Positions 1-11,260 of a stretch of 64,000 bases of DNA are shown here, piece by piece (positions within the stretch are counted from its first letter, which is position 1; every line of letters starts with the position of its first letter). Both the position numbers and the translations under genes were made by a program. The notes beneath the pieces are model-generated. The model ran no database searches. It saw nothing but the letters and a program-made list of their open reading frames with translations, and was not told where the DNA came from. Origin of the DNA: Vanilla planifolia (lineage: Eukaryota; Streptophyta; Magnoliopsida; Asparagales; Orchidaceae); the NCBI GenBank assembly GCA_023846275.1, contig CM043874.1:27377630-27441629 (forward strand), in the 5' to 3' direction.

Positions 1-2529
1 TTTTTCCCACTAATCTTAGTCAATAAGCTCAACTATTTTCCTAGTGTAAATATTATAGATAATACACATCATAGGACTCTTCAAAAAAATAGGAGAGAGG
101 TCATAATTAATACTTTTTAGTAACCATGTACCAATGTTTATATTAAGAAATTAAGTTACTACAATAGCTAATATATGTTAGACTTTATTTTTGCATTTAC
201 TTTTTTCATTACTAAAACTTATAGTTGAATTTGGATGATATTTTTTAGTTTCTAATGCATTTTTTATATATTTAAAATTGGGTTAGAAGAAATATGATTT
301 CAATTCTATTGTAAATTAAAAGGTTTTTATTTTGCTTGAACATCAAAATATAAGAGTTTTTTTTACAACATTAGGGATATTTTGTTATATATAGCTATCT
401 AAATATTATGATTTTATATATTGAAATGAATGAAGGTCACTTAAAATAAAGGAAAAAGATGAAATTTTGAGAAAAGGATTTAGATTTCATACATATGTTT
501 ATAAAATAAAATAATCCAGGATGCTGCACTAAGATTATGACACTTAAAGTAAACAAGGTCCTTAAGTTGCTTTGTAGCACTATCAAATGAATAGCTATGG
601 ATTTTGTCAATATTAAGTGTAGATAAGAGCTCATGTTTATCTATAAGCTTGGGTATATTTGATATGGAAAATTGGGACATGAAACCACTACGAGTATCAA
701 AAAAAATGTTTATACTAGTCTATGAATTGGGTTAGTTGGATGTCATTCTCGAAGGTCAAAGTATTTTGTCATTGTACTTCCCTTCTAATTTTAATCAAGA
801 AAGCTATAATAAATTAATTAAAAATTAGTTGGTCATTTTTAAGATAATTTATCATTATCATTGAGCCTTGAAATATATTTAAAAACTCTTACTTGTCTTG
901 ATATCTAATATAATTTTTAATGCTAGTATTTCCTTAATCTTTAACTACTTTCTTACTATTGTAAGATGGTACCACCTAAAAGATACCTAATGTGAGTCTT
1001 ATTAAAATGCAATGAAATGTAGTTTCTTATTAGTGCATATGATCACACTATCATGTAGAAAGGTGATATACAAGCATACATGATTGATTGATTCAAAGCA
1101 AAAAATTTTAGATTAACTTTGACTCAATATGTATTGAAAAGCATAATGAAATATAAAACATATAATGGCTATACTAAACCACTAACAATTCATATGCAAT
1201 CTAATAAGTGCAAAAATTTAGAGCATTTCATAAACACAAAAGTGAGCAATGAAAAAAAAAATAAAACCAAAACAAACTAAACACCTATTACACATAGCAT
1301 TCAATAATTGAATAAGTGAAGAGCATTGTCCACTAATGTATAGTGTTGGGTTAGTTAGTTATAATTATTTTAATTTGTCAAAAATGGTTACATGACACCA
1401 AAAACAATAGCCATGATGGGTTTAAGTATGTATTACATTGGTGATAAAAGAGTAGGGTTTTGTGGTTGACCAATGAGAAAAGAGAATGATGAATTGATGG
1501 ACTTGGGAGTGAGAGGAGCTCGATGAGTGTCATTATTTGGGAATTGAGTGGACAATCATAGATGGGAGGCTAGGTAAGGCTTAAATATTGAGGTTTCTAC
1601 ATAGTGATTAGAGACAAGAGTTAGCTAAAAGAGTGTTAGTGCTTGAGTAATGTTGTAATGGTATGTTTTAGAGATGTTGCATTGATGAGCAAGTTGAGCT
1701 AGCAGGGAATTGGAAAGAATTTTGGTTAGTAGAGTTAGTGTTTAAATAATAAGGAATAATAAAACAATGAAAGATATGGGTATGATTGATTACTTTAGTT
1801 TAGGATTTTTAATTTTTTATTTTTTTAGTTGAGAATGTAAGGGTGTATTAATACAATATTTAAGATGGGACAATTAAACTTATATACATTTGAAATTTTT
1901 ATAATTTTTAAAGATACCTTTCTTTTGGACCTTTCACCTACCTTTCCAACCACTAAATAGAATTAATACCAATTTAGAATTTATTTGATCAATTGGGCCC
2001 TCCCTAAGTTAATCAAATTATAATAATGTATATATCATGTAGATAGCATTGATTCAAAGGTCATTATTCTCCATTATAACAGCATATACACGTAAACCAT
2101 ATCATGCACTTCACAATTTGGGACTAAAGAAAAAAATCATATACCCAATATGACCTTAGAAAACTAAGTTCTATAACATGCATAGAGTTACTCCTTAAGA
2201 TGTTGGAATAATCTATATGGTCATATGAATATGGGAAAAACATGATAAATGACTAAATAAAGGATGAAAACTTGGGTGATATATAAGTCACAATTATGAC
2301 GTGCTAAATGGCTTCAATATCAAGGGATGGCATTGTATAGACCAAATATAAGACAAACCTTAAGAAAGTGTTGTAATGAGCCTAGGATATTTAAGTGAAT
2401 CTACATGTGACTCAAGTTGTCCAACAAAAAATTTGTCTACATAAGTGCATAGGTATCATTTTTACCATATTATCTTATATCATAAGAGATTAAATCAACC
2501 TAAAATGTGTGTATTAGCTATGTCTCATT

Positions 2530-3060
2530 CAATAAATCTACTATTTTTATTGAAGGCTTTTAGATGCTCCTACATCAACTCTATGGTGGGGTGGAACTCA
2601 TCTTTGATCAAAGTGAATGCAAGCTCTTGTATATCTTAGGGATGCTAAATTGGTATTGCATTAGCACTATTATTGTTCAACTTTCCAAGTTCTTAGGTAG
2701 GAAGTAAATACCCATCAATGTACTTTTCGCAAGTAGACATGGATCTAAATAATAAAGCTTGACCCAAAATATTCACCAATTTCTAACTTACTTGCCTCAT
2801 ATAAAATTAGAGCTAATACATTGATAGGCTTGTCTAATGTAAATGGGAAAATGCTTAAGATCTTGTTAGTCATTGTTCGTGAAATTTCATATTGTTGAAC
2901 CTTGGCCCATGTGTTACATAATTGATGACAAAAAACCATTCTCATTGTATTCTAATAATTTTTCTTTAAGTGCTTTTAGATCAAGCATCTTAAAGTTGCT
3001 TCATTAACTATTTGGAGAGCTTGATCCTTGTCTCAAAACTACTTAATTAGCAAGGTGTCT
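2530..3060 (-). pseudogene. Unidentified minus-strand coding relic inside copy A
   Basis: On the minus strand this tract reads as broken protein, including an open stretch of about 66 codons at 2,745-2,945 with the phrase KILSIFPFTLDKPINVLAL and, further on, ELAFTLIKDEFHP at about 2,587-2,625. The second phrase is kept almost unchanged in copy B at about 40,385-40,430, which argues that it was once coding. Stops and frame changes interrupt it throughout. I do not recognise the family. It runs opposite to the gypsy gag-pol relic downstream in the same unit, so it may be an antisense ORF of the retroelement, a captured gene fragment, or a piece of another element caught before the unit was duplicated. 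Confidence 0.4.
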
Positions 3061-4429
3061 AGTGAGAACATATTGGGCACTAGATATAAAGCTTAAGAAA
3101 CTTAGTAATGTAATTGAGTCTTCCTTAATTTTTCTTATATTTAAAACTTATAATAATAATCATGTGGCATTAGGAACAAATGATGAGATTTTGTGTGTGT
3201 GAAATCCAAATAAATGCTTTTCAAAATCACACGTCTCATTATAAGTTGTAGGTATACACTCAATATGATTTCATATTCTTATAATTATCTTTGAAAAATA
3301 AAAAATATTTTATTTTAATTCATAAAGCATGGCCATTATACCCTGAATGTATAATATTAAGGATTTATAAAAATGAATATAGTGTATGATACGTAACACA
3401 TTCATCTATAATATATAAAACCATTATGTATGGTACATGAGTTCCATGCAATGTATGTGGAAATAATATGCTGACATTGCATTATGAGAGGTACTTTAGG
3501 TTAGAAACTTGTACATCATACATTAATGTTAATGTATGATATGTGTGGTTTTGCCAACCTACATTTGCAAAAGACTTTGTTACTAAAAGCTTGATATTTG
3601 TGATTGGGGGAACACAACTAGTTTTCTAAAGTTAATAAGAGATTTTAAAATAATATCTAAGAGTAATTATCCTGAAAAATCATATAAGACTTTCAACGTT
3701 TTATTTAAATTCTTGAGTTTGTAATTTTTTTATAATTTATCCCTTCTCTTATGTAGACATCCTTACTCTTATTTTCAAGGCATATTAATAAAATCAAATA
3801 ATCTAAAGGTGAAAAATCTCTATAAAAATTAGAGTCATCTAAAATGTGTTTAATCTAGCATTCTAATGGAACAATATTCTTAATGAACTTGCATAGATTG
3901 ATACATGTTCTAATTTATATCTTCATGATGAGAAAAGCAAACTTTAGGTAGTCATTCAATAACTACCATTGTTTTTAATTAGAAAAATTATTCATATGCA
4001 ATGCTTGTAATATATTGATTGGATAGAGCCAAGCTCAAACCTAAAAAAATGACAACAAAAAGATGCAAATTCAATTTTTATTCAAAATAATAATGTCAAA
4101 AATAAAAGCTACTTTAAGGAAAAGCTTCTTCTCTTCATCACCATCCTTTTGAAATCTTTAAGTGTTGGAAAAAGGTTTAGGAGACAATTAATATCTCTTA
4201 GGACCTTTAACTCTTTTTCACCATCCTTTTGTTGGTAAATAGATTCCTACTTAATTTCTTGAATTATACTTATGATTACTATTATTTGTTATAAGATCTC
4301 TCATAAGACGCCTAATAGTGACATGTTTATGCTTGTGATATCAATAACATTGGAGTGGTGAGCTCATAAAGATTAGTCTGTCAATATTCTATCCACTTTT
4401 TTTTTAAGAGGGAAGAATTTGTGGCATAA

Positions 4430-5060
4430 TGATAATTGATATCTTGGTGAAGATCGAGCATTACCTTGATTATGGGAAGAACTCAATATTCTTCTATAAA
4501 CTTAAAAAAATATGCCTACCTCTTATTCAAGTAAAATTTTTGATAAATAATAATGTTTTTCTCAAGATTTAAAGACTATTAATGAATATATGTTAAATTT
4601 GAAGATTATATGCTTGAATATGGTATCTAAGTGTTAGATCAAGTAATATTGTCTTAATGTTAAGTTAGGCTCAAAGAGTTTACTCAAGTTAAGTTGTACT
4701 TAAGAAAAGTTACTAATTTAGAAAAGTTATATAAAGTGGCCTATAATGCTGAATGATTTAAAAGATTGAATGCTCATTAAAGTAAGATTCCTTTGACCAC
4801 TTCTTACCCTTAGACTCATATGACTATTTCCATTATTCTTGTTACTTCTACTCCACAAGTAGCCCATGTCCCTCCACCCATTCCACTAACCCATCAAATT
4901 TAACACTCAAACAAACCATCTAATACTTATGAATAGAGTGTTATCATTATCATAAGAGAGGGCATATCACAACTCAATGTCTTAAGAGAGCTCTACACAT
5001 AGACATAGAAGAAGTAAAAAAAAGCATTGAAGTTGAAAAAGAGAATTATATAGCCAGATG
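4430..5060 (+). pseudogene. Gypsy gag relic with degenerate zinc knuckle (copy A)
   Basis: Conceptual translation in shifting frames resembles the C-terminal half of a Ty3/gypsy gag. The clearest piece is a retroviral zinc knuckle at 4,939-4,980, reading CYHYHKRGHITTQC. It fits CX2CX4HX4C except that the second cysteine has become tyrosine, a one-base change. It is followed by a short basic and acidic tail (LKRALHIDIEEV) like that after the knuckle in chromovirus gag. Stops are frequent and no frame stays open. The same knuckle occurs in copy B at 44,993-45,034 with the same Cys-to-Tyr change, so the change predates the duplication. Confidence 0.7.
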
Positions 5061-5389
5061 AGGAGGTTGAAAGAGAATTACATGCACTAGGTAAAACTCT
5101 TAACTATATTGAACCATCTATAGATATTATGAGATGTACTTTGACTATAATAGAATCATTTGATGATTGAAAATAAATTAATATATTTAGTACCTTTATT
5201 AGACTTAAAAACCAACCTTATAGATCAATATAAATAACAGTAGCTATATCAATGTCATAGTATAAAATGTTGATAAAAGGATAGGTTTAACCCTCATAGA
5301 TCATCTTATTCATATATCATATTTTAGATCATTAAAACTTCAATTTTCATACAACAAAGGTGTTATATTTCTTTAAAGTTTAGTTAATA

Positions 5390-5855
5390 TTTTGAAATTA
5401 TGGTATAATATTATCTTAATACAAGTATATAATCTTATCTTAAAAAGACCATGGTTATATAATGAAGATGTTACCTTAAATGAAAGAGCCAATATGTGTT
5501 CTCTCGTATCGAAAGAAAGAATGTCATGCTATATTGTTCACCTCCATAGAAGAAAATTTCTAATCTAAATGCTAAAAAAGAGAAACACAAAAGAAAAAGA
5601 AAATTACTTAATACTACTTTATTAGTCAAGATTAAGAAGGATATGGCCAGTGGAAAAATTATTTTCTTGTGGCAATTAAGGAGGCCCGTACTAGTATACA
5701 CATCCCACTACCTATAATCTAACACTTGTTAAAAGAATTTATGGATGTATTTCCTAAGGACTTGCTAGATACACTCCCACCTTTAAAAGATATTTAAAAA
5801 TTATAAAACTAGGTCTTGATGCCTTATTGTTGCATTTATTATATTACCAAGTAAA
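5390..5855 (+). pseudogene. Gypsy protease-end and RT N-terminal relic (copy A)
   Basis: The translation around 5,715-5,850 contains LLKEFMDVFPKDLLDTLPPL, a clear match to the start of the plant gypsy reverse transcriptase domain (LLKEF-DVFP-LP-GLPPLRDI type). Before it are fragments resembling the linker between protease and RT. Only about the first 50 residues of RT remain. The active-site region, RNase H and the first half of integrase are missing, and the sequence passes straight into the integrase C-terminal half. This is a dead relic. In copy B the equivalent is at 45,440-45,910, where the next residues (IIHIIDLVLDASLPYLPYY) are better preserved. Confidence 0.75.
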
Positions 5856-5885
5856 TCTTTTAGTTCAAGTAAAACTTAAATTTCT
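5840..5885 (+). other. RT-to-integrase deletion junction (copy A)
   Basis: Here the RT N-terminal relic is joined directly to integrase sequence beginning just before the conserved (S)TYHPQ-DGQ region. The junction falls at the same place in copy B (about 45,895-45,940), within roughly 20 bases. A shared breakpoint means the element had already lost most of pol before the two copies separated. Confidence 0.65.
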
Positions 5886-6800
5886 ATCAAGTTATTATTC
5901 TAGAAGGATGTGTAAAAAATTATTTATTTTAATAAGGTATATGTTTTAACTTGAGATCATTTATTATCACACATTGAATTTGCTTGTTGAATAATGAGTT
6001 TGAGTCCTTTTAAAATTTGCTTTGGATATCATCATCAGAGTTCTATTGATTTGATTCTTTTGTTGATTTTTTCACTTTTTTGAAATCTTTTCTTATCATA
6101 TTTCATCATTACATAAATATATTATTAAAAAATTAATTTAAATACTAAAAAATATAAATGATTAGTAAATATTCATAGTCAACTTAGAGATTTTGTTGAA
6201 GTGATTGTGTGATGATCTTTATTAAGTTTGAGAGATTCCCATTAAGAATCCTTAAGAAATTATATACTTGTAGTATTAGACTATTTATAATTATAACAAG
6301 CTAAATATTAATATCGATATTTTGAATTTATTCAAAGATTATGAAATTATCACTACTTTTAATATTTGGGATCTTATATCTTATAGAAAACCATGCACAA
6401 TACATAGCAAGTCTTTTAAGCATTTACCACCATTATCGAGCAAACTTATCCCACCAATATATTTAGACTCATCTAGTGAGTTAAGAGATCAAGTAGAGTA
6501 AATCTCAGATGATCAAACAATTTTCACTCAAGAAAAGTACACCAAAGATTTTAAGTACACTAGTGAGGTCATATCACCTTCAATGATATTTAGATTACTA
6601 AGAAGGAGCATTACCACCTAAACATAGAGATGTTAGAGTAATATATAAGATTTTAGTCTAGCTCCACATTGTTTTGCTCTTTCCCATCTCAGGAGGATGA
6701 CGCAGTAGCATCCCGTATTTCACGTAAAGGCTCAACTTGGAGAAGTGCTAGTTCTATTTGGACTAGGAGTTGTGCTAAGATTGGCTTATTTACTTCTCAT
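5880..6800 (+). pseudogene. Gypsy integrase C-terminal relic, first repeat (copy A)
   Basis: Broken reading frames match the C-terminal half of a chromovirus-type integrase. Recognisable pieces are SPFKICFGY near 6,005-6,030 (the SPF-I-YG motif), a KKLH--GA-like tract, a tract like LP-DY-I--TFN--DL near 6,330-6,370, and a tail resembling a chromodomain-like SDNTWI--EEL--LDP segment near 6,580-6,610. The C-terminal tail (near 6,690-6,800) resembles the acidic and Arg-rich end of these polyproteins. Many stops are present. The same stretch is repeated immediately downstream at 7,185-7,990 and is present once in copy B. Confidence 0.7.
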
Positions 6801-8580
6801 TAGTTTCCATTATTATTGCTACTATAGGAATTAATTATAGTCGACCCTTGTTTATTGCACATTATAATTTGTTTCTGTCAGTTCATCAAGTTTTTTGTAT
6901 TTACACTTTAGTTTAAGTTGTTTGAAAATAAATTAGTAGTTTTTAAAATATTTCTAGTTTTAAATTCAGTCTAAGAAATCCCTAAAAGGGTATGTAATTT
7001 TATTAGTGTAATATTTGTTTAAAACTATTTTTAAATATTTCTACAGGGCTACTAACGATGACAATAATGGTGGTAACAATGCCTATTTGAGAAAGGCTTA
7101 TGCCAATTAATTTTTTTTTGCTTTTTAAGATATTTTTAGATATAATTAAAAAAATACTTTTTATAATTGGTGGTGATTTTTGAAATTTGCTTTGGATATC
7201 ATCATCGAAGTCCTATTGATTTGATTATTTTATCTTAAGATTTTATATTTTTGAGTTTATTGAGTCTTTTACTTGTCATATTTCATCATTACATAAATAT
7301 ATTATTAAAAAAATTAAATTAAATAATAAAATATATAAATGATTAATAGATACTCATAATCAACTTAGAGATTTTACTGAAAGTGATTGTGTGATAATCT
7401 ATGTTTAGTTTGAGAGATTTCCACTAAAAATCTTCAAGAAATTATATGCCCATGGTGTTAGACTATTAATAATTATAAAAAAATTAGATATTAATGGGTA
7501 TGTTTTAAATTTTCTTAAAAATTATAAAATTAATACTACTTTTAATATTTGGCATCTTATACCTTATAGGAACTATGCCCAATCCCTATGAGTCTTTTAA
7601 GCATTCACCATTATTATCAAACAAACTTATCCCATCAATATATTTAGCCTCATATGCTGAGTGAAGAGATCAAGTGGAACAAATCTTAGATGATCAAGTA
7701 GTTTTCATAATAGATAAAGTACAACAAAAATTTTAGGCACATTAGTGATGTCATATTGCCTCCAATGATACTTGGATTATTGAGAAAGAGCTTCACCACC
7801 TAGGCACAGAGATGTTAGAGTAATTTTAGAGATTTTAGCCTAGTTCTATAGAGTTGAGCTCTTTCCCATCTTAGGAGGATGAAGCAGTAGTATCTTATAC
7901 ATCACGTAGAGATCCAACTTGGAAAAGTGCTAGTCCTATTTAAACTAGGAGTTGTGCTAAGATTGACTCATTTATTTCTTTATAGTCTCTATTATTATTA
8001 TTGTTATAAGAACCAATTATATTTGACTATTATTTATTACATATTTTAGTTTATTTTTCATCAATTTGTTAAGTTTTTTATATTTATATTTTAGTTTAAG
8101 TTATTTGAAAATAAATTAACAGCTTTTTGAATATTTCTAATTTTAAATTTAGTCTAAAACATCCCTACAGGAGTATGTAATTTTGTTAGTACAATTTTTG
8201 TCTAAAAATAACTTTAAAAAGGTTAAAATTGAGTCTTGAGCTATTTTTCATCACTATCTGTCATCATCTACCACCATTATTATCATCATTAGTAGCCATT
8301 GTCATCACCCACATCAACCCATCAAACTTTTTTATTTGCTCAACCAACATTGACCCATTAACACATGCCGACCAATGTCAATCTTCACTAACTTACCTAA
8401 CCTGTCAACCTGTGCTGATTTGCTCCAACCCATGTTGACTAACAAATCAAACTTAAGGCATCATCACATCTATTTATCCACATAGCATTGATCATGTCAC
8501 TCACCACCTTAATACTCGTCGATCTACCACCCGAAACATACATCCCTGTTTGGGAATTGCTTATGTCAATTATTTTTTAG
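6005..8580 (+). repeat. Partial tandem duplication within copy A
   Basis: Bases 6,005-7,165 and 7,180-8,580 are two adjacent copies of the same tract (integrase tail plus following non-coding sequence). The right copy holds about 300 bp (8,230-8,555) rich in CATCAACCCAT-like words that the left copy lacks. Copy B of the 10-kb unit has this tract only once (46,080-47,340), so the duplication happened in copy A after the units separated. Confidence 0.7.
7185..7990 (+). pseudogene. Gypsy integrase C-terminal relic, second repeat (copy A)
   Basis: This is a second, diverged copy of the integrase tail found at 6,005-6,800, beginning at the same FKICFGY-type codons (about 7,180-7,205) and running through the same order of motifs. 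It is equally broken. It arises from the local tandem duplication of 6,005-8,580 and not from a second element, because no RT, protease or LTR start lies between the two repeats. Confidence 0.65.
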
Positions 8581-9790
8581 CTTTTTAAAACATTTTTAGA
8601 CAAAATTCAAAAGTATTTTTTTTAATAATTTGTGATGCTTTTTAGAATTTTAAAGATAAAATTAGAATTTCAAAATGCCTCTTGCTATTCTCAAATATTT
8701 TTCGGTATTCTTAGACTAGTAAATTATTATTATACTCTTGAAATATATGTTAATAAGGATATTGACTATATTGTAAGTAATACAATTTAAATAAAGTAAT
8801 AAGTGTTATTGCCAAACTTGTTTGATACGAGTGTGTTGTGTGCAATCAATTTGACGGCTAAAAGTTCAATGAGAAGATGGTGAGATGCTTAAAAGGGGAG
8901 ATCTTGACCTATTATCCAGTATCCATAAAGTGAGTCAAATCACCAAGTGCTTAACCATTTTATTTGATATTTTAGGAAATTTGATTATCACATTTAACTT
9001 TTTAGTTTGTGCAATTAGTTATGTAATTTTCTTATATGGTATTTTAAGAGCTTTATTCGTGTATGTACCTTGCATCTTCACCACCAACATAGGTATTTTA
9101 GGGGTGGGTTGTTAAAACTATTTCTTCTTTAGATTGAGATCCTTTATTTTAAAAATAAATGCATGTTTTTTAATTTTATGAAAATTCTTATTTATCAGGT
9201 GATCTCAAGATTTTTTAATTTTAAATATATAACACATTGGGTAGGCCATTGTACAAATATATTATTTGAATCTAAGCATTACTTAATTGTCAATGAGCTA
9301 AAGATAGGTTTTAACATATCATCCTACATAATTTGCTCAACTTGGTAAGCTAAGGCCCCCTTTTTGACATTCCAATTAGTCGAGCAAGATGTTTAGTTAT
9401 ACCTTGCTTAGAGTAGATGATAACTTTTTGTTACAGATTATTTTTATCACATGACTTAGAATATTATGTTGTTAACCCTTAATCATGGTACTTTATTTGA
9501 TGATAATAAATTTTAAGTATTTCTAATAAATTTGTTTAAGTAATTTTTTTAGATTTTAGATACTAATTCTTGTGTTCATAAGAGAATTAAAAAAAAAACA
9601 AATTTTAAATCCCATGACAATCATTTAGTTAGAATAACAGATCATTAAGAGATTTTTTAATCTAATTTTAAATATTTCTCTTTTATTTTGATTATAATAT
9701 TAAACTTGATTAAAATCATTCTAACAAAAATATAAATATTAAATTTATTTAAATTAATCATCTTAAAAAAATATTTATATTTTCAAATAT
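8560..9790 (+). repeat. 3' non-coding arm of copy A (possible LTR sequence)
   Basis: No coding potential was seen. The arm is collinear with 47,310-48,495 in copy B and follows the integrase tail, where a 3' LTR would be expected. I could not fix TG/CA ends or find a matching 5' LTR, so LTR status is not shown. Confidence 0.4.
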
Positions 9791-10880
9791 TTAGACTATA
9801 AAATTACGACAAAATTGACTTGCAAGTTATTCTGACTTCCACCACAACCTTAAGAACCTAATTTTTCTCCAAGAATTATTCTAGCCTTCTAGTGTAACAA
9901 TATAAGGTCTTATCTAATATTCAATCCCATTTTTGCACCCAAATGAAACACATATGTTGTCTTATAATTTTGTGAGAAAATTAATAACCTAAAACCTCTC
10001 TCCATACCACTTTTGGAAGGTAGTTGGTTAAATCGATGAACGGAAAGAGAGCTTGGTTCAAAGTTTGTCTAAAACACAAGTTTTGATTGGTCTAAAATTA
10101 AGCCAAAAATGCAAATTTTGGAGAGTTTCGTCCAAATATTTTTCTTATTTTGGATAAAACCTGTTTCATTTGAAATTGGTCAAAATTGGTTAAAATTCTA
10201 TGATTTGTTTATTATTTACTAATAATTAATATTAAATTAGCAGTTAAACAAAATAAAATTTAAGTTTATAATAATTAAAATTTTTTATTTAATATAATAT
10301 TTGAATTTAACCTAAAGTTTAAGTAGTTAGGTATCTTTAATCTTTGCAGTATTGATGGAGAGAAGAATTTCAAGTTTTTTTAATTATTATTTTTTAAAAT
10401 ATAAATTGTTTTTATGTAAATTGTTTAATTTATTTATTATTTTACTTATTATGAATATTAAAATAGTCATTAAACAAAAGAGAAATTTAAAATTTTCAAT
10501 ACGGATGTTTTTCTTATATAAAAATAAATTGTATTTAAAATTTTGAAGTTTTTATTTTATTCATTTATTCAAAAGAAATAATTGAATTAAGTGAAACAAT
10601 AAAACCTATAACAAACCTTTATAAATAAAAAGAAAAGCAATTTCTTTTCTGCAAAAGTATGTATCTTTTTCATTTATTTGAATGGTTAAAACTTTGTTTG
10701 AAAATCACATTTTACATCAATTTTTTAAATTTCTTTAAACTCTATTTTATTCATTATTTTTATTTTAAATTTCCTTTTTATTCATATAAATCTTTTTAAA
10801 AAACTTACTGTTTTAAAAGCATTTGTTTCTAAATTAATAATAAGCTATTCGAAAACAAGTGATAAAGAAAACCAAAATAA
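9790..10880. other. AT-rich stretch without recognisable gene
   Basis: Very AT-rich sequence with long runs of A and T. Only chance short open frames were seen and no motif could be supported. Confidence 0.6.
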
Positions 10881-10884
10881 ATAA

Positions 10885-11260
10885 AAGGAAAACGGGCCGG
10901 CTTGAATGGACCGGACCTTCTTGCTTCGCCGGCTCCTCCCCTGGCTGCGGAAGGATTTTGAAGCGGGGTTTTGTCCCTGGCCAGCAAGATCAGAGTATCA
11001 CTAGAGTTTGTGCAAGGAGAGCGAGGTAGATCGGGAGCACTGACAAGTGGAAACATGGTTCTCAAAATGCCTGCGGCTTGTTGGGTTTAAAGACGCGAAG
11101 AGATTGACGCCGGTGTCTTTGGCGATTGGTGGTATCAAGATCGAGTGGAAGTTGAACTAGTGAGCTTCTTCTATTACTCTTAGTGCTTATTCCTCTTCAT
11201 TTTACTGGGTTTGTTTCGGTTGCTATGGTGGCCAGTAGCTTTAATAGTAGTAGCATGAAG
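10885..11260. other. GC-rich low-copy island, possible 5' end of a transcript
   Basis: This abrupt GC-rich block sits in AT-rich flanks and includes GGGCCGG and GACCGGACC words near 10,890-10,920. It resembles a promoter, 5' UTR or first exon more than the repeats around it. An open frame on the minus strand (ATG near 11,056) shows no family I recognise. On the plus strand the first ATG (near 11,055) gives only a very short peptide. A TGTCAG followed by GTAAAA near 11,387-11,396 could be a splice signal, but no downstream exon could be assigned. Alternatives are a gene fragment moved by a transposon, or a low-copy LTR promoter. Confidence 0.3.

Larger units (their letters stand above)
1..9790 (+). 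repeat. Copy A of a ~10-kb duplicated composite unit
   Basis: This block aligns by eye, in the same order and orientation, with 38,225-48,495. Matching landmarks include the first 430 bases against 38,230-38,660, the zinc-knuckle tract near 4,940 against 44,993, the integrase tail at 6,000-6,800 against 46,080-46,745, and the tail near 9,740-9,790 against 48,440-48,495. The match is already present at base 1, so the true left end lies outside the window. Differences from copy B: about 420 bp at 1,070-1,489 are present only here; about 450 bp of B (41,930-42,375) and about 1.8 kb of B (42,685-44,480) are missing here; and 6,005-8,580 is a partial tandem duplication found only here. The gypsy remains read on the plus strand. 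The divergence looks old. It could be two insertions of one non-autonomous family or a segmental duplication. Confidence 0.85.

Noticed and set aside
8229..8438. 69-codon His/Pro-rich plus-strand frame
   Set aside because: It comes from CATCAACCCAT-like repetitive words. The copy-B equivalent (46,898-47,128) has a different frame, so no protein is conserved.
10829..11065. 78-codon minus-strand open frame in the GC-rich island
   Set aside because: No motif, no ATG at its listed end (first ATG is near 11,056), and GC-rich DNA gives long frames by chance. Kept only as part of the island.
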